The notes below the pieces were generated by a model. That model saw only the letters and a program-made list of their open reading frames with translations, was not told the origin of the DNA and did no database searches. Both the position numbers and the translations under genes were made by a program. A stretch of DNA of 64,000 bases from Zhengitettix transpicula (Eukaryota; Arthropoda; Insecta; Orthoptera; Tetrigidae): the NCBI GenBank assembly GCA_037074705.1, contig JAYJMR010000112.1, forward strand, positions 1 to 64,000, in the 5' to 3' direction. Shown here piece after piece: positions 50,843-63,874 of this stretch (position 1 is its first letter; every line of letters begins with the position of its first letter).

Positions 50843-51629
50843 AAATATTACGATATATTAATTAATATTAATAGATTAAGATTTTTAAGTGCAGGTTTGA
50901 CTAATTTTTAAAAAGAACGAGTCATTTATTATGAAATAAGACTTTGTTACTTGAAGATTCTTGGTTGGTGAAATTCCAAACTTGTCGTCGAAACGTCGAA
51001 ATATTTTGATATATTAATTAATATTAATAGATTAAGATTTTAGAAGTGCTGGTTTCAGTAATTTTTATAAAGAACGAGTCATTTATTATAAAATAATAAG
51101 ACTTTGTTATTTGAAGATTCTTGGTTGGTGAAATTCCAAACTTGTCGTCGAAACGTCGAAATATTATGATATATTAATTAATATTAAAAGATTAAGATTT
51201 TAGAAGTGCAGGTTTGAGTAATTTTTATAAAGAACGAATCATTTATTATGAAATATGACTTTGTTATTTGAAGATTCTTGGTTGGTGAAATTCCAAACTT
51301 GTCGTCGAAAAGTCGAAATATTATTATATATTAATTAGTATTAATGGATTAAGATTTTAGAAGTGCTGGTTTGAGTAATTTTTATAAAGAACGAGTCATT
51401 TATTATGAAATAAGACTTTGTTATTTGAAGATTCTTGGTTGGTGAAATTCCAAACTTGTCGTCGAAACGTCGAAATATTGGGATATATTAATTAATATTA
51501 ATAGATTAAGATTTTAAAAGTGCAGGTTTGACTAATTTTTATAAAGAACGAGTCATTTATTATGAAATAAGACTTTGTTATTTGAAGATTCTTGGTTGGT
51601 GAAATTCCAAACTTGTCGTCGAAACGTCG
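50843..51629 (+). repeat. Five-monomer cassette V1-V2-V3-V4-V5 (third copy start)
   Basis: V1 at 50843 (one base shorter, atttttaagtgc), V2 at 50999 (3 bp longer, aaaataataagac), V3 at 51159 (attaaaagatt), V4 at 51316 (attattatat as in the two nine-monomer copies) and V5 at 51473. The shared attattatat shows it belongs with 47232 and 49430, but unlike them it retains V5 after V4. Confidence 0.88.
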
Positions 51630-51943
51630 AAATATTACGATATATAATTTAATATTAATGGATTAAGATTTTAGAAGTGCAGGTTTGAGTAATTTTTATA
51701 AAGAACGAGTCATTTATTATGAAATAAGACTTTGTTATTTGAAGATTCTTGGTTGGTGAAATTCCAAACTTGTCGTCGAAACGTCGAAATATTACGATAT
51801 ATTAATTAATATTAATGGATTAAGATTTAAGAAGTGCAGGTTTGAGTAATTTTTATAAAGAACGAGTCATTTATTATGAAATAAGACTTTGTTATTTGAA
51901 GATTCTTGGTTGGTGAAATTCCAAACTTGTCGTCGAAACGTCG

Positions 51944-52571
51944 AAATATTACGATATATTAATTAATATTAATGGAATAAGATTTTAGAATTGCAGGTTT
52001 GAGTCATTTTTATAAAGAACGAGTCATTTATTATGAAATAAGACTTTGTCATTTGAAGATTCTTGGTTGGTGAAATTCCAAACTTGTCGTCGAAACGTCG
52101 AAATATTGGGATATATTAATTAATATTAATAGATTAAGATTTTAGAAGTGCAGGTTTGAGTAATTTTTATAAAGAACGAGTCATTTATTATGAAATAAGA
52201 CTTTGTTATTTGAAGATTCTTGGTTGGTGAAATTCCAAACTTGTCGTCGAAACGTCGAAATATTGGGATATATTAATTAATATTAATGGATTAAGATTTT
52301 AGAAGTGCTGGTTTGAGTAATTTTTATAAAGAACGATTCATTTATTATGAAATAAGACTTTGTTATTTGAAGATTCTTGGTTGGTGAAATTCCAAACTTG
52401 TCGTCGAAACGTCGAAATATTGGGATATATTAATTAATATTAATAGATTAAGATTTTAGAAGTGCTAGTTTGAGTAATTTTTATAAAGAACAAGTCATTT
52501 ATTATGAAATAAGACTTTGTTATTTGAAGATTCTTGGTTGGTGAAATTCCAAACTTGTCGTCGAAACGTCG
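51944..52571 (+). repeat. Four-monomer version of the 43775 cassette
   Basis: The order is atggaataag (with aattgcagg and gagtcatttt); attgggatat with gcagg; attgggatat with atggatt, gctgg and gattcat; attgggatat with atagatt and gctagtttg. It lacks the two consensus-type monomers found inside 43775-44719. The gattcat mark also appears once near 388 in an attggatat monomer. Confidence 0.75.
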
Positions 52572-53356
52572 AAATATTACGATATATTAATTAATATTAA
52601 TGGATTAAGAATTTAGAAGTGCTGGTTTGAGTAATTTTTATAAAGAACGAGTCATTTATTATGAAATAAGACTTTGTTATTTGAAGATTCTTGGTTGGTG
52701 AAATTCCAAACTTGTCGTCGAAACGTCGAAATATTTTGATATATTAATTAATATTAATAGATTAAGGTTTTAGAAGTGCAGGTTTGAGTAATTTTTATAA
52801 AGAACGAGTCATTTATTATGAAATAAGACTTTGTTATTTGAAGATTCTTGGTTGGTGAAATTCCAAACTTGTCGTCGAAACGTCGAAATATTTTGATATA
52901 TTAATTAAAATTAATAGATTAAGATTTTAGAAGTGCTGGTTTGAGTAATTTTTATAAAGAACGAGTCATTTATTATGAAATAAGACTTGGTTATTTGAAG
53001 ATTCTTGGTTGGTGAAATTCCAAACTTGTCGTCGAAACGTCGAAATATTATGATATATTAATTAATATTAATAGATTAAGATTTTAGAAGTGCAGGTTTG
53101 AGTAATTTTTATAAAGAACGAATCATTTATTATGAAATAAGACTTTGTTATTTGAAGATTCTTGGTTGGTGAAATTCCAAACTTGTCGTCGAAACGTCAA
53201 AATATTATGATATATTAATTAATATTAATAGATTAAGATTTTACAAGTGCAGGTTTGAGTAATTTTTATAAAGAACGAATCATTTATTATGAAATAAGAC
53301 TTTGTTATTTGAAGATTCTTGGTTGGTGAAATTCCAAACTTGTCGTCGAAACGTCG

Positions 53357-55554
53357 AAATATTACGATATATTAATTAATATTAATAGATTAAGATTTTA
53401 GAAGTGCAGGTTTGAGTAATTTTTATAAAGAACGAGTCATTTATTATGAAATAAAACTTTGTTATTTGAAGATTCTTGGTTGGTGAAATTCCAAACTTGT
53501 CGTCGAAATGTCAAAATATTACGATATATTAATTAATATTAATGGATTAAGATTTTAGAAGTGCAGGTTTGAGCAATTTTTATAAAGAACGAGTCATTTA
53601 TTATAAAATAAGACTTTGTTATTTGAAGATTCTTGGTTGGTGAAATTCCAAACTTGTCGTCGAAACGTCGAAATATTTTGATATATTAATTAATATTAAT
53701 AGATTAAGATTTTAGAAGTGCTGGTTTGAGTAATTTTTATAAAGAACGAGTCATTTATTATGAAATAAGACTTTGTTATTTGAAGATCCTTGGTTGGTGA
53801 AATTCCAAACTTGTCGTCGAAACGTCGAAATATTATGATATATTAATTAACATTTAAAGATTAAGATTTTAGAAGTGCAGGTTTGAGTAATTTTTATAAA
53901 GAACGAATCATTTATTATGAAATAAGACTTTGTTATTTGAAGATTCTTGGTTGGTGAAATTCCAAACTTGTCGTCGAAACGTCGAAATATTATGATATAT
54001 TAATTAGTATTAATAGATTAAGATTTTAGAAGTGCTGGTTTGAGTAATTTTTATAAAGAACGAGTCATTTATTATGAAATAAGACTTTGTTATTTGAAGA
54101 TTCTTGGTTGGTGAAATTCCAAACTTGTCGTCGAAACGTCGAAATATTGGGATATATTAATTAATATTAATAGATTAAGATTTTAAAAGTGCAGGTTTGA
54201 CTAATTTTTATAAAGAACGAGTCATTTATTATGAAATAAGACTTTGTTATTTGAAGATTCTTGGTTGGTGAAATTCCAAACTTGTCGTCGAAACGACGAA
54301 ATATTACGATATATTAATTAATATTAATGGATTAAGATTTTAGAAGTGCTGGTTTGAGTAATTTTTATAAAGAACGAGTCATTTATTATGAAATAAGACT
54401 TAGTTATTTGAAGATTCTGGGTTGGTGAAATTCCAAACTTGTCGTCGAAACGTCGAAATATTACGATATATTAATTAATATTAATGGATTAAGATTTTAG
54501 AAGTGCTGGTTTGAGTAATTTTTATAAAGAACGAGTCATTTATTATGAAATAAGACTTTGTTATTTGAAGATTCTTGGTTGGTGAAATTCCAAACTTGTC
54601 GTCGAAACGTCGAAATATTACGAAATATTAATTAATATTAATGGATTAAGATTTTAGAAGTGCTGGTTTGAGTAATTTTTATAAAGAACGAGTCGTTTAT
54701 TATGAAATAAGACTTTGTTATTTGAAGATTCTTGGTTGGTGAAATTCCAAACTTGTCGCCGAAACGTCGAAATATTACGATATATTAATTAATATTAATG
54801 GATTAAGATTTTAGAAGTGCAGGTTTGAGTAATTTTTATAAAAAACGAGTCATTTATTATGAAATAAGACTTTGTTATTTGAAGATTCTTGGTTGGTGAA
54901 ATTCCAAACTTGTCGTCGAAACGTCGAAATATTACGATATATTAATTAATATTAATGGATTAAGATTTTAGAAGTGCAGGTTTGAGTAATTTTTATAAAG
55001 AACGAGTCATTTATTATGAAATAAGACTTTGTTATTTGAAGATTCTTGGTTGGTGAAATTCCAAACTTGTCGTCGAAACGTCGAAATATTACGATATATT
55101 AATTAATATTAATGGATGAAGATTTTAGAAGTGCTGGTTTGAGTAATTTTTATAAAGAACGAATCATTTATTATGAAATAAGACTTTGTTATTTGAAGAT
55201 TCTTGGTTGGTGAAATTCCAAACTTGTCGTCGAAACGTCGAAATATTACGATATATTAATTAATATTAATGGATTAAGATTTTAGAAGTGCAGGTTTGAG
55301 TAATTTTTATAAAGAACGAGTCATTTATTATGAAATAAGACTTTGTTATTTGAAGATTCTTGGTTGGTGAAATTCCAAACTTGTCGTCGAAACGTCGAAA
55401 TATTACGATATATTAATTAATATTAATGGATTAAGATTTTAGAAGTGCTGGTTTGAGTAATTTTAATAAAGAACGAGTCATTTATTATGAAATAAGACTT
55501 TGTTATTTGAAGATTCTTGGTTGGTGAAATTCCAAACTTGTCGTCGAAACGTCG
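53357..55554 (+). repeat. Twenty-one-monomer-period unit, copy 1 (14 monomers matched)
   Basis: The ordered marks are aataaaac with a CpG-decayed octamer (gaaatgtcaaaa), tttgagcaat, V2 with gatccttgg, V3 with attaacat, V4, V5 with acgacgaaat, gacttagtt with gattctggg, gctgg, acgaaatatt, taaaaaacg, consensus, atggatgaag, and two more. The same order is at 56653-58851. The octamer marks at 53501 and 56797 are 3296 bp apart, 21 monomers minus a 1 bp deletion near 56247. Confidence 0.93.
53671..54298 (+). repeat. Cassette V2-V3-V4-V5 without V1
   Basis: V2 at 53671, V3 at 53828 (with acatttaaag), V4 at 53985 and V5 at 54142. The monomer in the V1 position carries tttgagcaat instead of tttgacta and keeps the TATA-like element. 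Confidence 0.88.
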
Positions 55555-56652
55555 AAATATTACGATATATTAATTAATATTAATGGATTAAGATTTTAGA
55601 AGTGCTGGTTTGAGTAATTTTTATAAAGAACGAGTCATTTATTATGAAATAAGACTTTGTTATTTGAAGATTCTTGGTTGGTGAAATTCCAAACTTGTCG
55701 TCGAAACGTCGAAATATTACGATATATTAATTAATATTAATGGATTAAGATTTTTGAAGTGCAGGTTTGAGTAATTTTTATAAAAAACGAGTCATTTATT
55801 ATGAAATAAGACTTTGTTATTTGAAGATTCTTGGTTGGTGAAATTCCTAACTTGTCGTCGAAACGTCGAAATATTACGAAATATTAATTAATATTAATGG
55901 ATTAAGATTTTAGAAGTGCTGGTTTGAGTAATTTTTATAAAGAACGAGTCATTTATTATGAAATAAGACTTTGTTATTTGAAGATTCTTGGTTGGTGAAA
56001 TTCCAAACTTGTCGTCGAAACGTCGAAATATTACGATATATTAATTAATATTAATGGATGAAGATTTTAGAAGTGCTGGTTTGAGTAATATTTATAAAGA
56101 ACGAATCATTTATTAGGAAATAAGACTTTGTTATTTGAAGATTCTTGGTTGGTGAAATTCCAAACTTGTCGTCGAAACATCGAAATATTACGATATATTA
56201 ATTAATATTAATGGATTAAGATTTTAGAAGTGCAGGTTTGAGTAATTTTATAAAGAACGAGTCATTTATTATGAAATAAGACTTTGTTATTTGAAGATTC
56301 TTGGTTGGTGAAATTCCAAACTTGTCGTCGAAACGTCGAAATATTACGATATATTAATTAATATTAATGGATTAAGATATAAGAAGTGCAGGTTTGAGTA
56401 ATTTTTATAAAGAACGAGTCATTTATTATGAAATAAGACTTTGTTATTTGAAGATTCTTGGTTGGTGAAATTCCAAACTTGTCGTCGAAACGTCGAAATA
56501 TTACGATATATTAATTAATATTAATGGATTAAGATTTTAGAAGTGCAGGTTTGAGTAATTTTTATAAAGAACGAGTCATTTATTATGAAACAGGACTTTG
56601 TTATTTGAAGATTCTTGGTTGGTGAAATTCCAAACTTGTCGTCGAAACGTCG

Positions 56653-58851
56653 AAATATTACGATATATTAATTAATTATAATAGATTAAGATTTTAGAAG
56701 TGCAGGTTTGAGTAATTTTTATAAAGAACGAGTCATTTATTATGAAATAAAACTTTGTTATTTGAAGATTCTTGGTTGGTGAAATTCCAAACTTGTCGTC
56801 GAAATGTCAAAATATTACGATATATTAATTAATATTAATGGATTAAGATTTTAGAAGTGCAGGTTTGAGCAATTTTTATAAAGAACGAGTCATTTATTAT
56901 GAAATAAGACTTTGTTATTTGAAGATTCTTGGTTGGTGAAATTCCAAACTTGTCGTCGAAACGTCGAAATATTTTGATATATTAATTAATATTAATAGAT
57001 TAAGATTTTAGAAGTGCTGGTTTGAGTAATTTTTATAAAGAACGAGTCATTTATTATGAAATAAGACTTTGTTATTTGAAGATCCTTGGTTGGTGAAATT
57101 CCAAACTTGTCGTCGAAACGTCGAAATATTATGATATATTAATTAACATTAATAGATTAAGATTTTAGAAGTGCAGGTTTGAGTAATTTTTATAAAGAAC
57201 GAATCATTTATTATGAAATAAGACTTTGTTATTTGAAGATTCTTGGTTGGTGAAATTCCAAACTTGTCGTCGAAACGTCGAAATATTATGATATATTAAT
57301 TAGTATTAATAGATTAAGATTTTAGAAGTGCTGGTTTGAGTAATTTTTATAAAGAACGAGTCATTTATTATGAAATAAGACTTTGTTATTTGAAGATTCT
57401 TGGTTGGTGAAATTCCAAACTTGTCGTCGAAACGTCGAAATATTGGGATATATTAATTAATATTAATAGATTAAGATTTTAAAAGTGCAGGTTTGACTAA
57501 TTTTTATAAAGAACGAGTCATTTATTATGAAATAAGACTTTGTTATTTGAAGATTCTTGGTTGGTGAAATTCCAAACTTGTCGTCGAAACGACGAAATAT
57601 TACGATATATTAATTAATATTAATGGATTAAGATTTTAGAAGTGCTGGTTTGAGTAATTTTTATAAAGAACGAGTCATTTATTATGAAATAAGACTTAGT
57701 TATTTGAAGATTCTGGGTTGGTGAAATTCCAAACTTGTCGTCGAAACGTCGAAATATTACGATATATTAATTAATATTAATGGATTAAGATTTTAGAAGT
57801 GCTGGTTTGAGTAATTTTTATAAAGAACGAGTCATTTATTATGAAATAAGACTTTGTTATTTGAAGATTCTTGGTTGGTGAAATTCCAAACTTGTTGTCG
57901 AAACGTCGAAATATTACGAAATATTAATTAATATTAATGGATTAAGATTTTAGAAGTGCTGGTTTGAGTAATTTTTATAAAGAACGAGTCATTTATTATG
58001 AAATAAGACTTTGTTATTTGAAGATTCTTGGTTGGTGAAATTCCAAACTTGTCGTCGAAACGTCGAAATATTACGATATATTAATTAATATTAATGGATT
58101 AAGATTTTAGAAGTGCAGGTTTGAGTAATTTTTATAAAAAACGAGTCATTTATTATGAAATAAGACTTTGTTATTTGAAGATTCTTGGTTGGTGAAATTC
58201 CAAACTTGTCGTCGAAACGTCGAAATATTACGATATATTAATTAATATTAATGGATTAAGATTTTAGAAGTGCAGGTTTGAGTAATTTTTTATAAAGAAT
58301 GAGTCATTTATTATGAAATAAGACTTTGTTATTTGAAGATTCTTGGTTGGTGAAATTCCAAACTTGTCGTCGAAACGTCGAAATATTACGATATATTAAT
58401 TAATATTAATGGATGAAGATTTTAGAAGTGCTGGTTTGAGTAATTTTTATAAAGAACAAATCATTTATTATGAAATAAGACTTTGTTATTTGAAGATTCT
58501 TGGTTGGTGAAATTCCAAACTTGTCGTCGAAACGTCGAAATATTACGATATATTAATTAATATTAATGGATTAAGATTTTAGAAGTGCAGGTTTGAGTAA
58601 TTTTTATAAAGAACGAGTCATTTATTATGAAATAAGACTTTGTTATTTGAAGATTCTTGGTTGGTGAAATTCCAAACTTGTCGTCGAAACGTCGAAATAT
58701 TACGATATATTAATTAATATTAATGGATTAAGATTTTAGAAGTGCTGGTTTGAGTAATTTTTATAAAGAACGAGTCATTTATTATGAAATAAGACTTTGT
58801 TATTTGAAGATTCTTGGTTGGTGAAATTCCAAACTTGTCGTCGAAACGTCG
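56653..58851 (+). repeat. Twenty-one-monomer-period unit, copy 2 (14 monomers matched)
   Basis: It matches 53357-55554 throughout. Private marks are attataatagatt in the first monomer (also seen near 63113), cttgttgtcg, aattttttataaagaatg and gaacaaatc. The first-copy changes gagtcgttt and gtcgccg are absent here. Confidence 0.93.
56967..57594 (+). repeat. Cassette V2-V3-V4-V5 without V1
   Basis: V2 at 56967, V3 at 57124, V4 at 57281 and V5 at 57438. It is the counterpart of 53671-54298 in the 21-monomer-period duplication and is likewise preceded by a tttgagcaat monomer. Confidence 0.88.
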
Positions 58852-59950
58852 AAATATTACGATATATTAATTAATATTAATGGATTAAGATTTTAGAAGT
58901 GCAGGTTTGAGTAATTTTTATAAAGAACGAGTCATTTATTATGAAATAAGACTTTGTTATTTGAAGATTCTTGGTTGGTGAAATTCCAAACTTGTCGTCG
59001 AAACGTCGAAATATTACGATATATTAATTAATATTAATGGATTAAGATTTTAGAAGTGCTGGTTTGAGTAATTTTTATAAAGAACGAGTCATTTATTATG
59101 AAATAAGACTTTGTTATTTGAAGATTCTTGGTTGGTGAAATTCCAAACTTGTCGTCGAAACGTCGAAATATTACGATTTATTAATTAATATTAATAGATT
59201 AAGATTTTAGAAGTGCAGGTTTGAGTAATTTTTATAAATAACGAATCATTTATTATGAAATAAGACTTAGTTATTTGAAGATTCTTGGTTGGTGAAATTC
59301 CAAACTTGTCGTCGAAACGTCGAAATATTACGATATATTAATTAATATTAATGGATTAAGATTTTAGAAGTGCAGGTTTGAGTAATTTTTATAAAGAACG
59401 AGTCATTTATTATAAAATAAGACTTTGTTATTTGAAGATTCTTGGTTGGTGAAATTCCAAACTTGTCGTCGAAACGTCGAAATATTACGATATATTAATT
59501 AATATTAATGGATTAAGATTTTAGAAGTGCAGGTTTGTGTAATTTTTATAAAGAACGAGTCATTTATTATGAAATAAGACTTTGTTATTTGAAGATTCTT
59601 GGTTGGTGAAATTCCAAACTTGTCGTCGAAACGTCGAAATATTACGATATATTAATTAATATTAATGGATTAAGATTTTAGAAGTGCAGGTATGTGTAAT
59701 TTTTATAAAGAACGAGTCATTTATTATGAAATAAGACTTTGTTATTTGAAGATTCTTGGTTGGTGAAATTCCAAACTTGTCGTCGAAACGTCGAAATATT
59801 GGGATATATTAATTAATATTAATGGATTAAGATTTTAGAAGTGCAGGTTTGAGTAATTTTTATAAAGAACGAGTCATTTATTATGAAATAAGACTTTGTT
59901 ATTTGAAGATTCTTGGTTGGTGAAATTCCAAACTTGTCGTCGAAACGTCG

Positions 59951-60735
59951 AAATATTACGATATATTAATTAATATTAATGGATTAAGATTTTAGAAGTG
60001 CAGGTTTGAGTAATTTTTATAAAGAACGAGTCATTTATTATGAAATAAGACTTTGTTATTTGAAGATTCTTGGTTGGTGAAATTCCAAAGTTGTCGTCGA
60101 AACGTCGAAATATTACGATATATTAATTAATATTAATGGATTAAGATTTTAGAAGTGCTGGTTTGAGTAATTTTTATAAAGAACGAGTCATTTAATATGA
60201 AATAAGACTTTGTTATTTGAAGATTCTTGGTTGGTGAAATTCCAAACATGACGTCGAAACGTCGAAATATTACGATATATTAATTAATATTAATGGATTA
60301 AGATTTTAGAACTGCTGGTTTGAGTAATTTTTATAAATAACGAATCATTTATTATGAAATAAGACTTTGTTATTTGAAGATTCTTGGTTGGTGAAATTCC
60401 AAACTTGTCGTCGAAACGTCGAAATATTACGATATATTAAATAATATTAATAGATTAAGATTTTAGAAGTGCAGGTTTGAGTAATTTTTATAAAGAACGA
60501 GTCATTTATTATGAAATAAGACTTTGTTATTTGAAGATTCTTGGTTGGCGAAATTCCAAACTTGTCGTCGAAACGTCGAAATATTACGATATATTAATTA
60601 ATATTAATGGATTAAGATTTTAGAAGTGCAGGTTTGAGTAATTTTTATAAAGAACGAGTCATTTATTATGAAATAAGACTTTGTTATTTGAAGATTCTTG
60701 GTTGGTGAAATTCCAAACTTGTCGTCGAAACGTCG
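59951..60735 (+). repeat. Five-monomer tandem duplication, copy 1 (785 bp)
   Basis: The ordered marks are ccaaagttg; gctgg with atgacgtcg and taatatg; gaactgctgg with aaataacgaatc; attaaataat with ggcgaaatt; consensus. They repeat directly at 60736. The ccaaag marks at 60085 and 60870 are 785 bp apart, five monomers. Confidence 0.92.
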
Positions 60736-61520
60736 AAATATTACGATATATTAATTAATATTAATGGATTAAGATTTTAGAAGTGCAGGTTTGAGTAATT
60801 TTTATAAAGAACGAGTCATTTATTATGAAATAAGACTTTGTTATTTGAAGATTCTTGGTTGGTGAAATTCCAAAGTTGTCGTCGAAACGTCGAAATATTA
60901 CGATATATTAATTAATATTAATGGATTAAGATTTTAGAAGTGCTGGTTTGAGTAATTTTTATAAAGAACGAGTCATTTATTATGAAATAAGACTTTGTTA
61001 TTTGAAGATTCTTGGTTGGTGAAATTCCAAACTTGACGTCGAAACGTCGAAATATTACGATATATTAATTAATATTAATGGATTAAGATTTTAGAAGTGC
61101 TGGTTTGAGTAATTTTTATAAAGAACGAATCATTTATTATGAAATAAGACTTTGTTATTTGAAGATTCTTGGTTGGTGAAATTCCAAACTTGTCGTCGAA
61201 ACGTCGAAATATTACGATATATTAAATAATATTAATAGATTAAGATTTTAGAAGTGCAGGTTTGAGTAATTTTTATAAAGAACGAGTCATTTATTATGAA
61301 ATAAGACTTTGTTATTTGAAGATTCATGGTTGGCGAAATTCCAAACTTGTCGTCGAAACGTCGAAATATTACGATATATTAATTAATATTAATGGATTAA
61401 GATTTTAGAAGTGCAGGTTTGAGTAATTTTTATAAAGAACGAGTCATTTATTATGAAATAAGACTTTGTTATTTGAAGATTCTTGGTTGGTGAAATTCCA
61501 AACTTGTCGTCGAAACGTCG
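60736..61520 (+). repeat. Five-monomer tandem duplication, copy 2 (785 bp)
   Basis: It repeats ccaaagttg, cttgacgtcg, gaatcat, attaaataat with ggcgaaatt, and consensus. It differs from copy 1 in ttattatg, cttgacg, gaagtgctgg, aaagaacg and gattcatgg. Confidence 0.92.
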
Positions 61521-62148
61521 AAATATTACGATATATTAATTAATATTAATGGATTAAGATTTTAGAAGTGCAGGTTTGAGTAATTTTTATAAAGAACGAG
61601 TCATTTATTATGAAATAAGACTTTGTTATTTGAAGATTCTTGGTTGGTGAAATTCCAAACTTGTCGTCGAAACGTCGAAATATTACGATATATTAATTAA
61701 TATTAATGGATTAAGATTTTAGAAGTGCAGGTTTGAGTAGTTTTTATAAAGAACGAGTCATTTATTATGAAATAAGACTTTGTTATTTGAAGATTCTTGG
61801 TTGGTGAAATTCCAAACTTGTCGTCGAAACGTCGAAATATTACGATATATTAATTAATATTAATGGATTAAGATTTTAGAAGTGCAGGTTTGAGTAATTT
61901 TTATAAAGAACGAGTCATTTATTATGAAATAAGACTTTGTTACTTGAAGATTCTTGGTTGGTGAAATTCCAAACTTGTCGTCGAAACGTCGAAATATTAC
62001 GATATATTAATTAATATTAATGGATTAAGATTTTAGAAGTGCAGGTTTGTGTAATTTTTATAAAGAACGAGTCATTTATTATGAAATAAGACTTTGTTAT
62101 TTGAAGATTCTTGGTTGGTGATATTCCAAACTTGTCGTCGAAACGTCG

Positions 62149-62619
62149 AAATATTTTGATATATTAATTAATATTAATAGATTAAGATTTTAGAAGTGCT
62201 GGTTTGAGTAATTTTTATAAAGAACGAGTCATTTATTATGAAATAAGACTTTGTTATTTGAAGATTCTTGGTTGGTGAAATTCCAAACTTGTCGTCGAAA
62301 CGTCGAAATATTATGATATATTAATTAGTATTAATAGATTAAGATTTTAGAACTGCTGGTTTGAGTAATTTTTATAAAGGACGAGTCATTTATTATGAAA
62401 TAAGACTTTGTTATTTGAAGATTCTTGGTTGGTGAAATTCCAAACTTGTCGTCGAAACGTCGAAATATTGGGATATATTAATTAATATTAATAGATTAAG
62501 ATTTTAAAAGTGCAGGTTTGACTAATTTTTATAAAGAACGAGTCATTTATTATGAAATAAGACTTTGTTATTTGAAGATTCTTGGTTGGTGAAATTCCAA
62601 ACTTGTCGTCGAAACGTCG
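62149..62619 (+). repeat. Shortened cassette V2-V4-V5
   Basis: V2 at 62149, V4 at 62306 (with gaactgctgg and aaaggacg) and V5 at 62463. V1 and V3 are missing. The preceding monomer carries tttgtgtaa and tgatattcc. Confidence 0.8.
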
Positions 62620-63874
62620 AAATATTACGATATATTAATTAATATTAATGGATTAAGATTTTAGAAGTGCAGGTTTGAGTAATTTTATAAAGAACGAGTC
62701 ATTTATTATGAAATAAGACTTTGTTATTTGAAGATTCTTGGTTGGTGAAATTCCAAACTTGTCGTCGAAACGTCGTAATATTACGATATATTAATTAATA
62801 TTAATGGATTAAGATATTAGAAGTGCAGGTTTGAGTAATTTTTATAAAGAACGAGTCATTTATTATGAAATAAGACTTTGTTATTTGAAGATTCTTGGTT
62901 GGTGAAATTCCAAACTTGTCGTCGAAACGTCGAAATATTACGATATATTAATTAATATTAATGGATTAAGATTTTAGAAGTGCAGGTTTGAGTAATTTTT
63001 ATAAAGAACGAGTCATTTATTATGAAATAAGACTTTGTTATTTGAAGATTCTTGGTTGGTGAAATTCCAAACTTGTCGTCGAAACGTCGAAATATTACGA
63101 TATATTAATTAATTATAATAGATTAAGATTTTAGAAGTGCAGGTTTGAGTAATTTTTATAAAGAACGAGTCATTTATTATGAATTAAGACTTTGTTATTT
63201 GAAGATTCTTGGTTGGTGAAATTCCAAACTTGTCGTCGAAACGTCGAAATATTTTGATATATTAATTAATATTAATAGATTAAGATTTTAGAAGTGCTGG
63301 TTTGAGTAATTTTTATAAAGAACGAGTCATTTATTATGAAATAAGACTTTGTTATTTGAAGATTCTTGGTTGGTGAAATTCCAAACTTGTCGTCGAAACG
63401 TCGAAATATTATGATATATTAATTAATATTAATAGATTAAGATTTTAGAAGTGCAGGTTTGAGTAATTTTTATAAAGAACGAGTCATTTATTATGAAATA
63501 AGACTTTGTTATTTGAAGATTCTTGGTTGGTGAAATTCCAAACTTGTCGTCGAAACGTCGAAATATTACGATATATTAATTAATATTAATGGATTAAGAT
63601 TTTAGAAGTGCAGGTTTGAGTAATTTTTATAAAGAACGAGTCATTTATTATGAAATAAGACTTTGTTATTTGAAGATTCTTGGTTGGTGAAATTCCAAAC
63701 TTGTCGTCGAAACGTCGAAATATTACGATATATTAATTAATATTAATGGATTAAGATTTTAGAAGTGCAGGTTTGAGTAATTTTTATAAAGAACGAGTCA
63801 TTTATTATGAAATAAGACTTTGTTATTTGAAGATTCTTGGTTGGTGAAATTCCAAACTTGTCGTCGAAACGTCG

